From Yponomeuta sedellus (lineage: Eukaryota; Arthropoda; Insecta; Lepidoptera; Yponomeutidae): a stretch of 64,000 nucleotides of DNA. Below the pieces are notes generated by a model, which did no database searches, was not told the DNA's origin, and saw nothing but the letters and a program-made list of their open reading frames with translations. Numbering within the stretch: the first letter of the stretch is position 1; the number at the start of each line of letters is the position of its first letter. The DNA lies in NCBI GenBank assembly GCA_934045075.1, contig OW203723.1, forward strand, positions 18,646,035 through 18,710,034, read 5' to 3'. Below are positions 22,311 through 34,004 of this stretch, in pieces. The position numbers and the translations under genes are program-made.

Positions 22311-22689
22311 CTAGAAACGTCAATAGCCCGCTCTTCAATGCTGCCGTCCACAAACTTAAAAACCGCAAAGCCCAATAAGTGATTGTTGAGAAAACTGCGA
22401 AAAAGGGGTATTGATGTCTTCAAAAAAGTATCTATATCTCATCAACCGACATGTATCTCGTTTCGAAAACTATATATGGTTGAAATATGATTCTTAGACC
22501 AAAAGATAGGGAATTTAAACCCTGTAAAGTTTCGTACGAGTACCTAATATCACATAAAAAAGTAATAAACTGTCAAGTGAGGCCTGGGAGCCAATTCTCA
22601 CATCATTAGCAAATAATTCGTATACGACCTTAAGGTTTATGACTTGAATCCTACACAAAAGGTCGGGCGACAGCCAAAATCTGTATTCT

Positions 22690-22795
22690 GAACATCATCA
22701 TCAACCCATTATGTCCCCACCGAGGGGCATGGGTCTCTTCCCTGAGGAAGGTATAGGCCATACTCTACCACGGGGGGCAAGTCCGGATGGTGGTA
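22690..22795 (-). mobile_element. 5S-SINE family S, 3' fragment
   Basis: Variant 3' end: CATCATCAACCCATTATGTC and GAGGGGCATGGGTCTCTTCC. It resembles the 35.7-kb copy (tail GGGTTGATGATGATG) more than the 59.3-kb copy, suggesting two subfamilies. Confidence 0.7.
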
Positions 22796-23324
22796 TTCTG
22801 AACGCCATGCTATATTGAATTCGAATGAGAAAACAAATGTCTGTCGAGTTCTTATCTTATTATTAAGCCACAAATGTATAATGTTTCATATATTTTGCGT
22901 CTACGCTTTCGATGGCCGAGCATCGGCTCCCTGGCTACGTTTTAATAAGAAATCTTTCTCCATTCACGGCTTAGAGTATAAAGTACTACGTGTTTCTGTG
23001 ATTCACGTTCACGGAAGGTAGGAGGTATCGCTACCGTACTTTTACTTTTCGTAGGCCGGCGCGCGAGGCGGCCAGACCTAAATTACAGTGACCCCGAGAA
23101 AGTCTAGAAATCGATTCGATGCGGAGACCCTGCAGTAACTTAGTTATGGATACGGTATGTTGGCTCCAACTCAGGCAAACAGACGTGTCAGACATGTAGG
23201 TAGGCTACGTAAGGCGCTTAGGGGCGCTAACTAGCGCCAACAATCAAACTTAGCACTGAGGGGTTTTAATATGACTTTTGAACGTAATGATGATGATTGG
23301 CCTTTTTGCATCTACGTATTGAGA

Positions 23325-23692
23325 TGATTTATACAGCGTCCAGTGGTATCCTCACTCACACTAGATGGGTGAAGGGACCACTCCGACGCTGTAGTGCCTG
23401 GGACATGGTTTTATAGATGGTGTAGGCTAGGCTTGCCCAGTACCACCCTGACAGCTTAGTCGGCCTAGCCCACAGGAAAGACTAGTCAATACAACCAAGC
23501 CGCGGGTTTCCTCACGATGTTTTCCTTCACCGTTAGCGTGTGGTATTGCGACTAGAAATTCGCAAATCTACGTAACTTTGAAAGAAACTTTGAAACAAAG
23601 TCATTGGTACATGCCCACACCCGGGATCGAACCTGGGGCTCTCGCTTACCAGTCCATGGTTCTACCCACTGAGATACCACCCGCTCTCAGAA
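23325..23692 (-). mobile_element. tRNA-headed SINE family Q, nearly full length
   Basis: On the minus strand the head at about 23615-23690 is tRNA-like (GGTATCTCAGTGGGTAGAAC as A box, GGTTCGATCCC as B box). It is followed by CATGTACCAATGACTTTGTT, the GAGGAAACCCGCGGCTTGG block and a body ending at GGACGCTGTATAAATCATC. A second, partial copy lies at 24290-24540. Confidence 0.75.
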
Positions 23693-23924
23693 CGTAATAA
23701 TTATTTTAATAACAAACAATTTTCTGTTGCCAGTTTTTATCACTCAAGAACAACTCACTTAATTTAAACCTTACGACATTTTGGTATTCCAAATCAAATT
23801 GTCATTGTTATATTTATGAACGTTAAAATGAGTTCGCTTTATCTGTTAAGGTGAGAGATATCAAACTCTATACTGCAAACACAATAATGGGATAAAAATC
23901 ATAAGTTGTTTTATGATACCTACG

Positions 23925-24195
23925 TTTAATCTAAAAGTGAACATGAGAAATCTTAACAACTGTGATAACTATTTTTATAACCTACAGTCTAGAACCTAGG
24001 ATCAACAATCTAGGATTTTAATAGAGTTCCGCCAAAAACGGCTGTTTTAGGAGGATATTTTTACTACATTCTAGGCGGTATGTCCTAGAAATAGTTACCA
24101 CAGATATTAAAATTCCTCATGTTTACTTTTTGAAAAAAACGTATTATAAAGTTACGATTTTTATTCCATTGGTGACGCTAGTTGGTCGTTAGTAG
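23925..24195. mobile_element. Fold-back MITE family M3, copy 1
   Basis: Almost the whole element is an imperfect palindrome: AACAACTGTGATAACTATTT at the left pairs with the AATAGTTACCACAGATATTA side. The right end carries the family terminus CATTGGTGACGCTAGTTGG. Related copies at 38470-38775 and 54955-55240; an isolated terminus CGCTAACTAGCGCCAACAAT is at 23225. Confidence 0.75.
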
Positions 24196-24289
24196 TAATT
24201 AGTAGTTAAGCGTCGTAAGGCGTGTTTTCAGTGGGAAAATTGCGTCCAACTTACATTGGTCGGTGCATCAGCGTAATAAGATGTCTTTA

Positions 24290-24540
24290 TAAAGCGTCCA
24301 GTGGCACCTTCACTCAAACTAGATGGGTGACGAGACTACTTGGACGCTGCAGAGCCTGGGAGATTTTTTTAGGTGTAGTATCATGTAGCAGATAGCTTGC
24401 CCGGCGTCTATACCTTCCTGACAGCCTAGCAGCCTAGTCGACCTAGCACACAGGAAAGAAAATTCAATACGTGGGTGGTGAGCCAAACAAGCCGTATTGC
24501 TTCTACAACTTCGCAGACTGAACTCGGGTTCGAATGACAC
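24290..24540 (-). mobile_element. tRNA-headed SINE family Q, 3' part
   Basis: Shares AGCGTCCAGTGGCACCTTCA, CTAGATGGGTGACGAGACTA and CACAGGAAAGAAAATTCAAT with the copy at 23325. The tRNA-like head is missing. Confidence 0.7.
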
Positions 24541-25888
24541 TGTTTTTATACGACAAAATACATAGATCTTAGAAAAAAATAAACCGTAGAAATATTTTCC
24601 AGGATCTTACAGAAGTCAAAAAATTCTCATGAAAATTCGCCCAACTCTAATCCTAAAAAACTTTTTAGATTCAGTTTCTTCATTGAGTTCTAAAAGTTTT
24701 CTAATAAGGATAGATTCATTAATTTATGAGATATTTATAAACGCTTCATGCGTTATAAGGCGTTACGTGCACGTTGTGATGTCATAGTTTGAAATTATCA
24801 TCATTATTTATCTTTTAATGTGGCCTCAGCAATGAGCTTAAAACATTTTTTGGTGCAAGTTCTCAATTGAATCGATTGAATACTGTAGACTCAACCGAGA
24901 CTATACGTTCTGTCACACTCTTTTCTGAGATATTCAAAGAGACGGCACCACCGTTAACTATTTACGATTCTCAATTCAGAAACTCCCCTATTTATTGTAT
25001 TCTGAGCGAAACTCAAATACATTATATACCTAATATCTTATTTGGTCTTCTTGTAAGTCGTAGATGTAAACAAACCATTAATATAAATCGTTTATCAAGT
25101 TGTTTTATCATCCTAAGTCATTCATTCATTACATTAATTTAACTTTGATAGTATTAAAAAAAACGGCCTTATTTATAAAAACACTGTACCTAAAAATCAC
25201 AGATTAAATGAAACGCCTCTAGGAGTTTTTAGTGGAATCGTGTTTTTATAGATAAGGCCGATATTGTTTAACCGGGGCAAAGTCGAATGAATCGGAGGAA
25301 AAGTAAGTAAGTCTATGAAATTCACTGAACTTTATATCGATCTTACTTGATATACCTACAGCCCCGTATGCTTGATAGATTATCGTGTCCTAAATTGTCG
25401 AGAGCATTCTTTCAAATCGCTTGACGATAGCAAAATAGATACTTTGTTCAATATTTGAAATAGGATTTATATTATTACTGGATAAATGAAATTAATCTAT
25501 GGCTAAAAGGAAAAGAAAACAAAATCTTTAAACTTGGGAACTTTCTTGTAAATAAATCGCAAATTATAATATTGGGGGCATATTTACTTAAAAATAAGAC
25601 TACTCTCCGATGTTTATATCCCACTACTGAGCAATGGCCAGAGTTTTGGCCATTGCCTGGGCCTCCACAGACCACTCCGGCAGATGCTGGTCGACATCAT
25701 CTCTCCACCGTCTCCTAATCTAATCATGTAAGATATCAAGGATAGGATTAGGACAATCCGTAACGATAAATGGTTTCAGGAGCATCTGGGTGTTTTCTAA
25801 ACGTGCGTTGCGCTCGCTACATCCATTATTTAATCATTTATGTATGTATCGTCGAAAGTTTATTAAAACTTACAAGTAGGTAAATGTT
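24541..25888. other. Unassigned intergenic DNA
   Basis: AT-rich. Contains a diverged MITE M1 piece at about 24890-24995 and a SINE-like CCCACTACTGAGCAATGGCC block at 25620-25680. No gene or RNA supported. Confidence 0.5.
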
Positions 25889-26103
25889 GTCTGTTAGCTT
25901 TTAGAATATACCTCGGGCTCTAAAGTAGGCTTCGGTTTTCGCCAATTTTCGCCGGTTTCGTACTGATGATTAAGTTCTGATTTCGAAATTAAGTGTCATA
26001 TTAGTTCCGATTTAGAAAATTAAGTGTCATATTAGTTCCGATATTTCTATTACACGATTATATCCGATAGTAGCCGAGGTATATTCTAAAAGCTAACGAA
26101 CTA
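25889..26103. mobile_element. MITE family M2, copy 2
   Basis: Ends GTCTGTTAGCTTTTAGAATA and the complement of TATTCTAAAAGCTAACGAAC, extended inward by ATACCTCGG/CCGAGGTAT. The interior has a local direct duplication of about 30 bp (AATTAAGTGTCATATTAGTT occurs twice). Confidence 0.85.
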
Positions 26104-27740
26104 TACCTAGCCAAGTGTTACGCCACTGTCGTCTTTTGTCGGATTCTATCTTGTACCTACCTATCTTGATTCGACGTCTTTGTGCCTACGATGGAAGAGT
26201 CAAATTCAGGTTTCCATAAAAATAGATTGACTTCGTAGAGATACGGTAATCGGTCTAGCTCTAGGCGCAGAATAACGGGTTCGTGTTGTGGCTATTTTGG
26301 GTTTAGGTTGCAAAAAATAGCAGCTTTAACATACTCGTAGTCAATCTGAGCTGGGTACCGGAAAGTCTCAAACCGGAATGCGATAGGCGAAGAAAAAATA
26401 TTTGCATAGAAATTGCCGATTTTTAAGCAGTAGCATTCATCGTCATCATCAGCCATTCGACGCCCACTGCAGGACATAGGCCTCCCTCATGGTTTTCCAA
26501 GCTTCACGGTGCAGTAGCATTGAATGTACTTAAAATTGTATGGTAGTTGTTATGAAGTTACTCTACCCTCAATCGACTTATCGTGACGACAGTTTGGGCT
26601 AAAATTACTGACAATAATTGTGATTATAAAAAAGCATAACGGAATTGTAACCCGATTGTTCTGAGAATCTCGTTCATTTTACAATGGGGCACTTGCCTCA
26701 AACTTAGATTGGAGTGACAATTATTGGTATACCATAGAAGACATGGAAAACATATGATTTAAAAAAAAAATATGGGAATGGGAAGTAAGCGCATAAACAT
26801 CTTATTTCACGAGATAGTTCAAATATTGAGAGAAGTCTTGAGTCGTAGTTCGAGACCGATTTTTAGGGTGCGTTTTTGTACCACGTGACTACAATGATTG
26901 TTTCACAGATTAAATTACTAAAGTGTTAAGGGGCTAAATCCTCCAGCGCCACCATTTAGATTAGAATCATATCTTTTATAAAAAAAAAAAGCTTAAAGTG
27001 ATAGATTGACACTCTCCTAATCATGTTATTAGAATTTTTAGGATTCACAGCCATGAACCTAAAGCAAAACTCTAGGATAAGAAAGCAATACTGCCAAAAA
27101 TGGCCGCTTTTTGCAAAATGCTATCCAGTCCCAGATCTGTGACCCGAAATTCTCATTCGTGGGTCCAAAACATCCCTATTTATATAATTGAGATATTGAT
27201 TCCTTTTTCCATTTGTAGGGCCAGTGTTATGCATAGAGCCCTTTAAGTAGTCAAAGAGAAATAAAAACATGATTTAAATATTTATCTTTTAACATGGCCT
27301 GTCTAATCAGACTGAAACATTTTTTTCGTGCAAGTTCTCCATTATCACAAAATGTGTTCTATTATCACACAGTTTTAAAATGTAAAACATGTAAAATTAT
27401 TACTAATACGCTATTTTAAATAGACTTAAGTGGTTAATAATTGATCTACCAGGCCATAAATAGTTTCAAGTTTCTAATTTTCAATTAAATTTTTCATGAG
27501 ACATAAAAATGCTGCCAGCTATGATGTTCTACGATGAACTTTGCATTGACGTCACATAGTTTCCAAAGCAATACATAATATAGTTTGCAGCTGAGCCTTA
27601 TATTATATTAAGATTAGGCAATTACAATTTTCCAAACTTAGTGACGTCACAACCATAGCGTTTCAAATAAAATAGGTAATAAAAACCTTTATTATTTCAA
27701 TTCCCACTGACATGTTTTGTACAGATATAGAACTCACTGC
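26104..27740. other. Unassigned intergenic DNA
   Basis: No gene found. A SINE 3' end (CGCCCACTGCAGGACATAGG, then CCTCCCTCATGG) lies at 26458-26515, and a weak M3-like remnant at 26945-27130 (CAGCGCCACCATTTAG and CTAGGATAAGAAAGC). Confidence 0.5.
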
Positions 27741-28268
27741 CTTTACCTCTGTTTCGGTAATACCTAAATTTGCGATCTCCAACACGCATGCCCAGCGTGG
27801 GGATTATGGGTATTACCCCCTACGATAGCACAATTTATAACAAAATACCTAGAGACCTAAGAGAACTTGACATACATTTGTTTAAATATAAATTGAAAAA
27901 CATCTCACTTGACAAAAGTTATTATAGTGTGATAGAATTTTTTACTTAAATTGACTCACGATCTAACTTGACTTTAACACAGATAATTTTAACTTACTTA
28001 ATATTAATTACCTAATTTACTACTCTTTGACATGATTATGTATAATTTTATAGATTATTGTCAATAATGTGTCTAAGAAAACTTAAGACAAGTCCATACC
28101 TACAAGGCGCTCTCTCACCGAAAAAAATTGTGTGTCTAAAATGGCAAAGCATGTACGACACAACATAAAATGTACCATCTTTCAATACACATGTTTGACA
28201 AATAAAAATCTTTATCTCTTTAGGGGAGGGCTATGTCCAGCAGTGGACTAGTATAGCCTGACGACGAC
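27741..28268 (+). mobile_element. Family G element split by a LINE
   Basis: The left part (GCCCAGCGTGGGGATTATGG...TACCCCCTACGATAGCACAA) and the right part (CTTTAGGGGAGGGCTATGTC to GCCTGACGACGAC) are contiguous in the copy at 49280-49412. Here they are separated by about 385 bp of LINE (27831-28217). Confidence 0.8.
27831..28217 (+). mobile_element. Jockey-like LINE 3' end inserted in family G
   Basis: Begins in frame with 37 codons (27836-27949) containing NKIPRDLRELDIHLFKYKLK and SYYSVIEFF before a stop, a C-terminal pattern of insect Jockey-like reverse transcriptases. About 265 bp of 3' UTR follow, with ATGTTTGACAAATAAAAATC near the end. 5'-truncated copy nested inside an older repeat. 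Confidence 0.7.
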
Positions 28269-28759
28269 TTACTGCGAAACCAACGAGGCAGTCAAAATTG
28301 TACAACATGGGCGCAATACCACAGCCTAAAGACGTAATTTCACAAGGACCCACTTCCAAAACGGGACTGGCCAAATGATCGGTATTTCCACCAGAAACCG
28401 CAGCTTGTAGTGTGCCGTAACAGTGGGTGTCTTACTCAAGTCAAGGCATTTCCTATTGGCCAGGAAATATCATTTTGGCAGCTTTGGAGCCCTATTTAGG
28501 CCTAAGATTTAGGCTTAAGACACTTAAGTTTTATTCTTGGGTCGACGGATTCTTCTTAGCGTGTCGATGGTAACCCATTGTGGTGAAAGGATTTTCCAAT
28601 TAGTGGTAGAGACTCGCTGAATGTTATCCAGGGTGTGCCAGATGTACGGATTCAGTGAGTTCTTCATTCGGGGACGTTCCTTTCACGCACCCCTTAAGTG
28701 ATATTGAAATTTAGTTTTCTACACAACATCAGCCAGTATTAGTAATTAAAATAGTTGTT
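28269..28759. other. Unassigned, with a family U remnant
   Basis: At 28553-28690 there are blocks (CTTCTTAGCGTGTCGATGG, GTGCCAGATGTACGG and CATTCGGGGACGTTCC) matching the tandem family at 36540-37250. The rest is unassigned. Confidence 0.5.
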
Positions 28760-29465
28760 TGCTTAATTTTTAGGGGTTCGAACTTCAAAAAAAAGGAACC
28801 CTTTTAGGATCACTTTGTTGTCCGTCCGTTCGTCTGTCTGTCAAGACCCTTTATCATCATCCTAACATAATGTAGCTATATTCGGTAGATTCTTTTTTTA
28901 CTGTAAAAAAATTAACTCGTGTGATCAAGAACTTTACTGCATCAAAGACACTAATATTAACGTAAGAAAAGAAAAGTAACTATATAAAAAACACCAACAC
29001 ACACAGAATTTTCACTTGTAAAATGGGTATATTAGTTTGTAAGATTCCGCACCTCAAAAGAAAAACTGCGTTCGTTCGTTCGTCCCTTCAAGACCCTTTA
29101 TCTCGGCAACGCATGGTGCTATCGAGTTAAAATTTAAACTATAATACAGATCTACGGTCCCTTAAAATAAAGGTACGGCCATTTATGCCGCAAAAAAAAT
29201 TATCGTATGTATGTACGTATGGCGACACTCAAGCGAATCAAAATCCATAGGGTACATCCCGTTGACCCAGAACTATATCATTTGGCAAGTAAAGTCGTCT
29301 TGTATTACAAATTCAGAAAAAAAATCCGTAAACTATATTCTGTAAAAAAGGTCTTCGAAGTTCGGAAAAAACTGAGAGACTTGATTCTTAACTATTAATA
29401 ATGTAAGTACCTACCAAAAGTTTCTACGGAACCCTCGGTGCGCGAGTCCGACTTGCACTTTTTAC
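28760..29465. mobile_element. Dispersed repeat of the GGCCAAGTGCG type, two-part copy
   Basis: Includes AGGAACCCTTTTAGGATCAC with TCCGTCCGTTCGTCTGTCTG (28780-28845), a second similar block at 29040-29105, and the end TCTACGGAACCCTCGGTGCG with CGAGTCCGACTTGCAC (29420-29457). A 63-codon frame at 29207-29398 rich in Lys and Arg lies inside, but has no start context or known motif. Confidence 0.5.
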
Positions 29466-30354
29466 GTATTAGCAACTCTTGGGTGTTGACAACATGGTTT
29501 TGAGGTTTGACGCATTCATAAAATTGTCAAATATTCTCAATAATTTTCCGACCTTTTTCCAATGTTGTTTTCCATATACACTTGTGATTTCGACAATTTT
29601 GTCTTGTTTTTCGAACTGATTCTTGTTGTATATACGTGACTTTGGCTGTTGTTTACCTGGACTTCGTTCTCTGCTCACCTGTTTACCTCGGTTTTGTCAC
29701 AATGTATACCGATCCTAAACCTGTACGTAACGTTTACGTTTACAAAACGTTTTGCTAATTAATGTCCAAGATTAATGGTGACGACCATGATGAGGACGAT
29801 ATATCCGACGAATCCTCATGAGTAGATGCAACATGGAAGACTCCAGGGAAAAAGACGAACTTGTCACTTTTTTTTTCGAAACTAATCTGTGAATGCAGTT
29901 TTGCAGGGACTTTCCGTTACAAATCAGTCTTGACGTTATTGACGCTTAAATAATCGCATACAGGGAAAAAGTGGCATAAGTCAAACTTTCAAAATGCAAT
30001 ATCACCAAATGTTTGTGGCTTGACTAGTATGTCTTTTTCCCTTCTTATGTAGCCTATAAACGTCCCACTGCACTGCATAGGCCTTCTCTCAGAGAGTCAG
30101 TATGAGCTTAGTTACTATGCTGCAAACGCTAAGGTGCCTATTCTTAAGGGCAAAGTTGCATATAAGTACATAACAATTTTCAAATCTAAATATCATGCAA
30201 GTAAAATTTATAACAGTCTCCAATAAATTGATACGAGAATTGTGTGTAAAATAAAATACACACACACGCCTACGAAATTTGAAAATTTCAGATTTACACA
30301 ATTTTTTTCTACATTTTTTTCTAGTATTTTCTAAGGTTAACACGAGCCCTAGAC
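29466..30354. other. Unassigned intergenic DNA
   Basis: No gene supported. A SINE 3' end on the minus strand (TATGTAGCCTATAAACGTCC, then CACTGCA) is at 30046-30080. Confidence 0.5.
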
Positions 30355-30556
30355 ATAATAAAAACTGTTTTTACATGCATTATACTCGTATATTTTAAAT
30401 TTTTACAATTTTCTGACGTTTCGGCCCTTTTTCAAGTACCATGATCTTGGAAGACTTCGAAAACACGAGACCACGGTACTTGAAAAAGTGCCAAAACGTC
30501 GAAAAATTGTAAAAATATAAAATTAACCGAGTAAATCCGTGTAAAAATAGTTTTTA
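30355..30556. mobile_element. Fold-back MITE with GACGTTTCGG motif
   Basis: Two inverted blocks: AAATTTTTACAATTTTCTGA (left) against GAAAAATTGTAAAAATATAA (right), and CTTTTTCAAGTACC against GGTACTTGAAAAAG, around a 40-bp centre. The outer AACTGTTTTTACATG/CGTGTAAAAATAGTT pair gives the ends. The inner ACGTTTCGG also occurs in the MITE at 50420-50553. Confidence 0.75.
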
Positions 30557-31359
30557 CTATACATTTTGTTCTGTCAAACTTTGTAGCTCAACAACGGCGA
30601 TATTCAATTTGCTTTATAATACTTATATGCCAAAAACTCTCACCGAAAAATCAACAGCTCTAGATATTTTAAGTCTTTATTTACTTACATACCTAGGGCT
30701 AAAAACATGGTACAAGATGGCATTTCCTCCGAATAGGGTATTTTTTTAGCAATCACTAGTATTTTTTTCGAGGCACACCTACTGATGTCTGCGGTATACC
30801 AGTGTGCCAGCGGAACACTGCTCTAAAGTACTCCATACTCGTAGAGTAATTTAATTAAATCTATGGTTACGTTTTTTTTCCTTGTAAAATCTCTATGCAC
30901 ATACTATTTTAATCTGCATTTTTCGAGTGTTTAAGAGAATCGTGTTTTTATTAATAACAAATTATTCCAAAAATATAGTGGATTTTTCAAAATTTTTTAT
31001 ATAAGATAATACTGTTTATTAGAACTCGATTAAATTTTAACAAAGTTTATTGAAGAAACTACGAATAATGTACACATTTATTACCCATCCAAGTCCGTGA
31101 ATAAAAACAATGTTTTTAAAAGGTTAGTGAGGTTGCGCAGTAACAAACCACTCTTGGTACCAACTAGGGTAAAGGTTTCCTCACGATGTTCTTCTTGACC
31201 CTTAGCGAGGAGTATTGTAACTACGAATACAAAGGAACAAATATATACCGGTACTTCTTCGAGCCCCACAACTTTCCGCCTACTAATCGTAATTGTATAT
31301 AGTCTTACTTTTTAGTACAGTTATTAGACCCGCAGAATGGCTAGTTTAATGAACTACTA

Positions 31360-31465
31360 ATGAACGTTGATGAAGCGAAGGTGATCTGTCAGGATCGTGG
31401 CAAGTGGCAGTCCTTGGACCCTGACAACCCTTCTAGGATACAGACGGGAAGTTATGTCATGCATT
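31360..31465 (+). pseudogene. LINE ORF remnant
   Basis: Frame containing MNVDEAKVICQDRGKWQSL. The same nucleotide block (GTTGATGAAGC, then CTGTCAAGATCGTGGCAAG) occurs at 56315-56360 just upstream of a LINE C-terminus. Such D-R-x-x-W endings are typical of the last part of LINE polyproteins. Too short for a clade. Confidence 0.45.
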
Positions 31466-31766
31466 ATGGTTTAACCCCCGGGGGTAATTACCCCCAGGTT
31501 TTAAACCAGTACGTTAGGACCTTACCCACTCACCAGCAATGATATGTCAGTTCATGCCATACGCAAATCTTCAACTACTTGAAGTAACCAAACAAACCAT
31601 TGCGTCAAAACAAGACGCCAACGTCAACTGCGAAACTTGATTCAACAAAAACATCTGCTAAGTCCACTCTTCGATGTTTATCCACGTCTTCATCAAACCA
31701 AACAGCTAGTTGCACCAGAAAATGACGTATTCAAAGCATGACAACACAGTCATGCACTTGTTCACC

Positions 31767-31832
31767 GTTCAAACCAATCCCAGTTCAGTACTAAACCCTT
31801 CGGTTTAGTACTGAACTGGGATTGGTTTGAAC
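31767..31832. repeat. Perfect hairpin, 31-bp arms, 4-nt loop
   Basis: Arms 31767-31797 and 31802-31832 are exact reverse complements around CTTC. The arms are not a recognised repeat family. Confidence 0.95.
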
Positions 31833-31984
31833 AGACCTACAGTAAGTACGATGAAAGTTTTATTTTTGAATGCCCTATAAAGAACTAACCCTTAGTAACT
31901 ACCAAAAGAGTGACTACTAATTTGTTACTTTCTAGGGGTTAGTCTGATGAAAAAAAAAAACTTTTGCATAAAAATAGTAAATAT

Positions 31985-32060
31985 TATATACACATTACAT
32001 AACCTTACGCCTGTATCCCGCAGGCGTAGACAGAAATTAGGGGTTGCCAGTTGCCACGAT
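31985..32060. repeat. Dispersed repeat fragment (TACGCCTGTATCCC type)
   Basis: CTTACGCCTGTATCCCGCAG with GGGGTTGCCAGTTGCCACG resembles 56470-56525 (ACTTACGCCTATGGGATTTG, GCTTGCCCCTTGCCGCG). Probably one dispersed family. Confidence 0.4.
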
Positions 32061-32508
32061 ACTGAAATACCTCTTTCTCGTTATCAGTCACTTCAGACGC
32101 CAAGCTACAATACTCTCCTCGTATTACAAAGCGGTGCTCTTTGGAAGCTTAACGAAAACCGCGTTTGGATTGATTGATGAAATTGGCACCACAGTGCGAG
32201 GTCAGGCACCTCTTCAGCCACATCTAGGGGCTCGACTTGTGTTGACATCGATAATGCAAAACATGTCGAGGAGTTAATCAAAGGAATTTAAACCTAATAG
32301 TTAAGAGATAACGAGAAACTCGGGCGATAGTGGTATCAACTACTACATCGGCCACTTCGTTTACGTCAGCTTCGGTTCAGTGAAGGAAATGTAAACACTG
32401 CGATTCTCGGACATGTAATTGACCTCTGCTGGTATAGGAGCATTGTTTCTTCGAGCTGAAACTGTGATTTTATGAATTTACAGCCAAAAAGACTCAAAGC
32501 CGAAACCG

Positions 32509-32648
32509 GCCCAGTTTCAGAATCGAAAATTTCGCTAAGTAAATACTTAACTGTAGTGCTGTCTTTTCAAATTTCTCAGGAAGGAGCGTGAAAGAACGTT
32601 ACTTAAGTATTTAGTTTGTGAAATTCTCAATTCAGAAACTGGCCCTAA
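32509..32648. mobile_element. MITE family M1, full-length copy
   Basis: About 140 bp with long inverted ends: GGCCCAGTTTCAGAATCG at the left, the complement of CAATTCAGAAACTGGCCC at the right, continuing through TTTCGCTAAGTAAATACT. Non-coding. Shorter relative at 17667-17763. Confidence 0.8.
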
Positions 32649-33404
32649 GAATTCAACGCAATCATAAGAAAGCAATGTCGATCAATTTTACATTGGTTAC
32701 ATTAAATTGCAACATCGCGACGTAACAATTTTTACTTTGAAGGACTCATCCAATTAATTCGCCAAAGGCCCCGGAAGGTATAGTATTGCTACTAATGTTT
32801 ACAACTCACAGTAAATGCTGTGGTAGAGTCTTGAAGAATCGCGTGACAAAGGTATTGCGTATTATCTGCCACGGGCAAAGTAAAGAATGGCAAGGTACGT
32901 GGGTACTTACCCAACTAATTGGCTATGGTTATTTTCTAGAATGTCCTACCTGCAAGATGATTAACCGCTTAATTGATTGGTCTGATGGTTCGCGGGGTTA
33001 ATTACTTGTTTATAGTGCACTAACGGGATATCCCATTAGGAATCCGTAAAAAAGGTGAAATAAACAAACTACACTGGAATTAAGGTTGATAGCAATAACA
33101 GTAACTGCCTAGATGAGTAATAATCGAAATATCGCGAAACCTGACGTGCGATCAAGAGCCTGTTTCTTACAATTACAATTCATTGTTTATTATGATAATT
33201 CGATGTAAATTGCGTAGTTGAGTCTTCTTACTTGTTAATCTGTGGGTTGATCGACTTTGCAATGTACATCAAATTATCAGAATAAACCAAGACTTGTAGT
33301 CACATAATACAGGCCTCTGCGAGCTAACTCTACATATAAGCCAGTAATTTTCGAAATAAATTTTCGGGACCCACCTGCGAAAAAGCTATAATATAAAAAT
33401 TGAT
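32649..33404. other. Unassigned intergenic DNA
   Basis: No gene or named repeat. The 71-codon frame at 32786-33001 has no family signature. Confidence 0.5.
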
Positions 33405-33590
33405 TCCTGAATGTGTTGGTAAGCGCAAATCTCGAGAGCAGCTGAACCGATTTCGCCGATTCTTTTTTTAGAATATTCCTTGAAGTACGAGGATGGTTCT
33501 TACGGAGAGAAAAATAATAAAAAAATAAAGAATCGACAGTTAGGCGGTAGGAAGTTCCTTGGGACAGCTAGTATAAAATAATTATAAAAC
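33405..33590 (+). mobile_element. Repeat ending GGGACAGCTAGT (Helitron-like?)
   Basis: Contains AGCAGCTGAACCGATTTCGC and ends TTGGGACAGCTAGTATAAAA, a pattern frequent in lepidopteran dispersed elements. A CTAGT end would fit Helitrons, but no clear terminal hairpin or 5' TC end was found. AT-rich self-complementary sequence follows to 33705. Confidence 0.35.
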
Positions 33591-33721
33591 TATTATTTTT
33601 ATAAAATTATTTTATAAACATTTTTTTTTTACAAATTAATTTCATAAAATTATTGATAATTGTATAAAATTATTAATTTTCATTTTATAAAATTATTTTA
33701 TCTTAAGACATGGCATTAATT

Positions 33722-33903
33722 TTGTTTAAAAACCTATTTAGAGGCTAAAAATTTCACCCATGCCGAGATTCGAACCCGCAACCTCTGGCTATCCGTGCCA
33801 GCACTCTACCAATTGAGCCAATGGCCGACTCACAAAAAAAAAAATTTCAGCCTCTAAATAGGTTTTTAAATTTGTTCCTTAGCACGGGTTAGTGCATTAA
33901 AAA
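33722..33903. mobile_element. tRNA-SINE family T copy, folded back
   Basis: The left part is on the minus strand (AACCTATTTAGAGGCTAAAA, B-box complement GATTCGAACC, A-box complement near 33812-33827). After a poly-A stretch the family tail appears again on the plus strand (CAGCCTCTAAATAGGTTTTT, TTAGCACGGGTTAGTGCATT). The element therefore has its tail on both sides. Confidence 0.75.
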
Positions 33904-33943
33904 TAAAAATAGTATATTAATTTTGTTACTGACCATGAGAAAG

Positions 33944-33997
33944 AAAGGGGTTTGAGTGATTTGCAGAAGCCAACCTGCAAATCACCCAAACCCCTTT
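33944..33997. repeat. Hairpin, 23-bp arms
   Basis: Arms 33944-33966 and 33975-33997 with one mismatch and an 8-nt spacer. It lies 40 bp after the preceding SINE. Confidence 0.9.
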
Positions 33998-34004
33998 GCT
34001 GAGA

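Noticed and set aside
29207..29398. 63-codon Lys/Arg-rich frame
   Set aside because: It lies within a dispersed repeat, has no start context and no similarity that I recognise.
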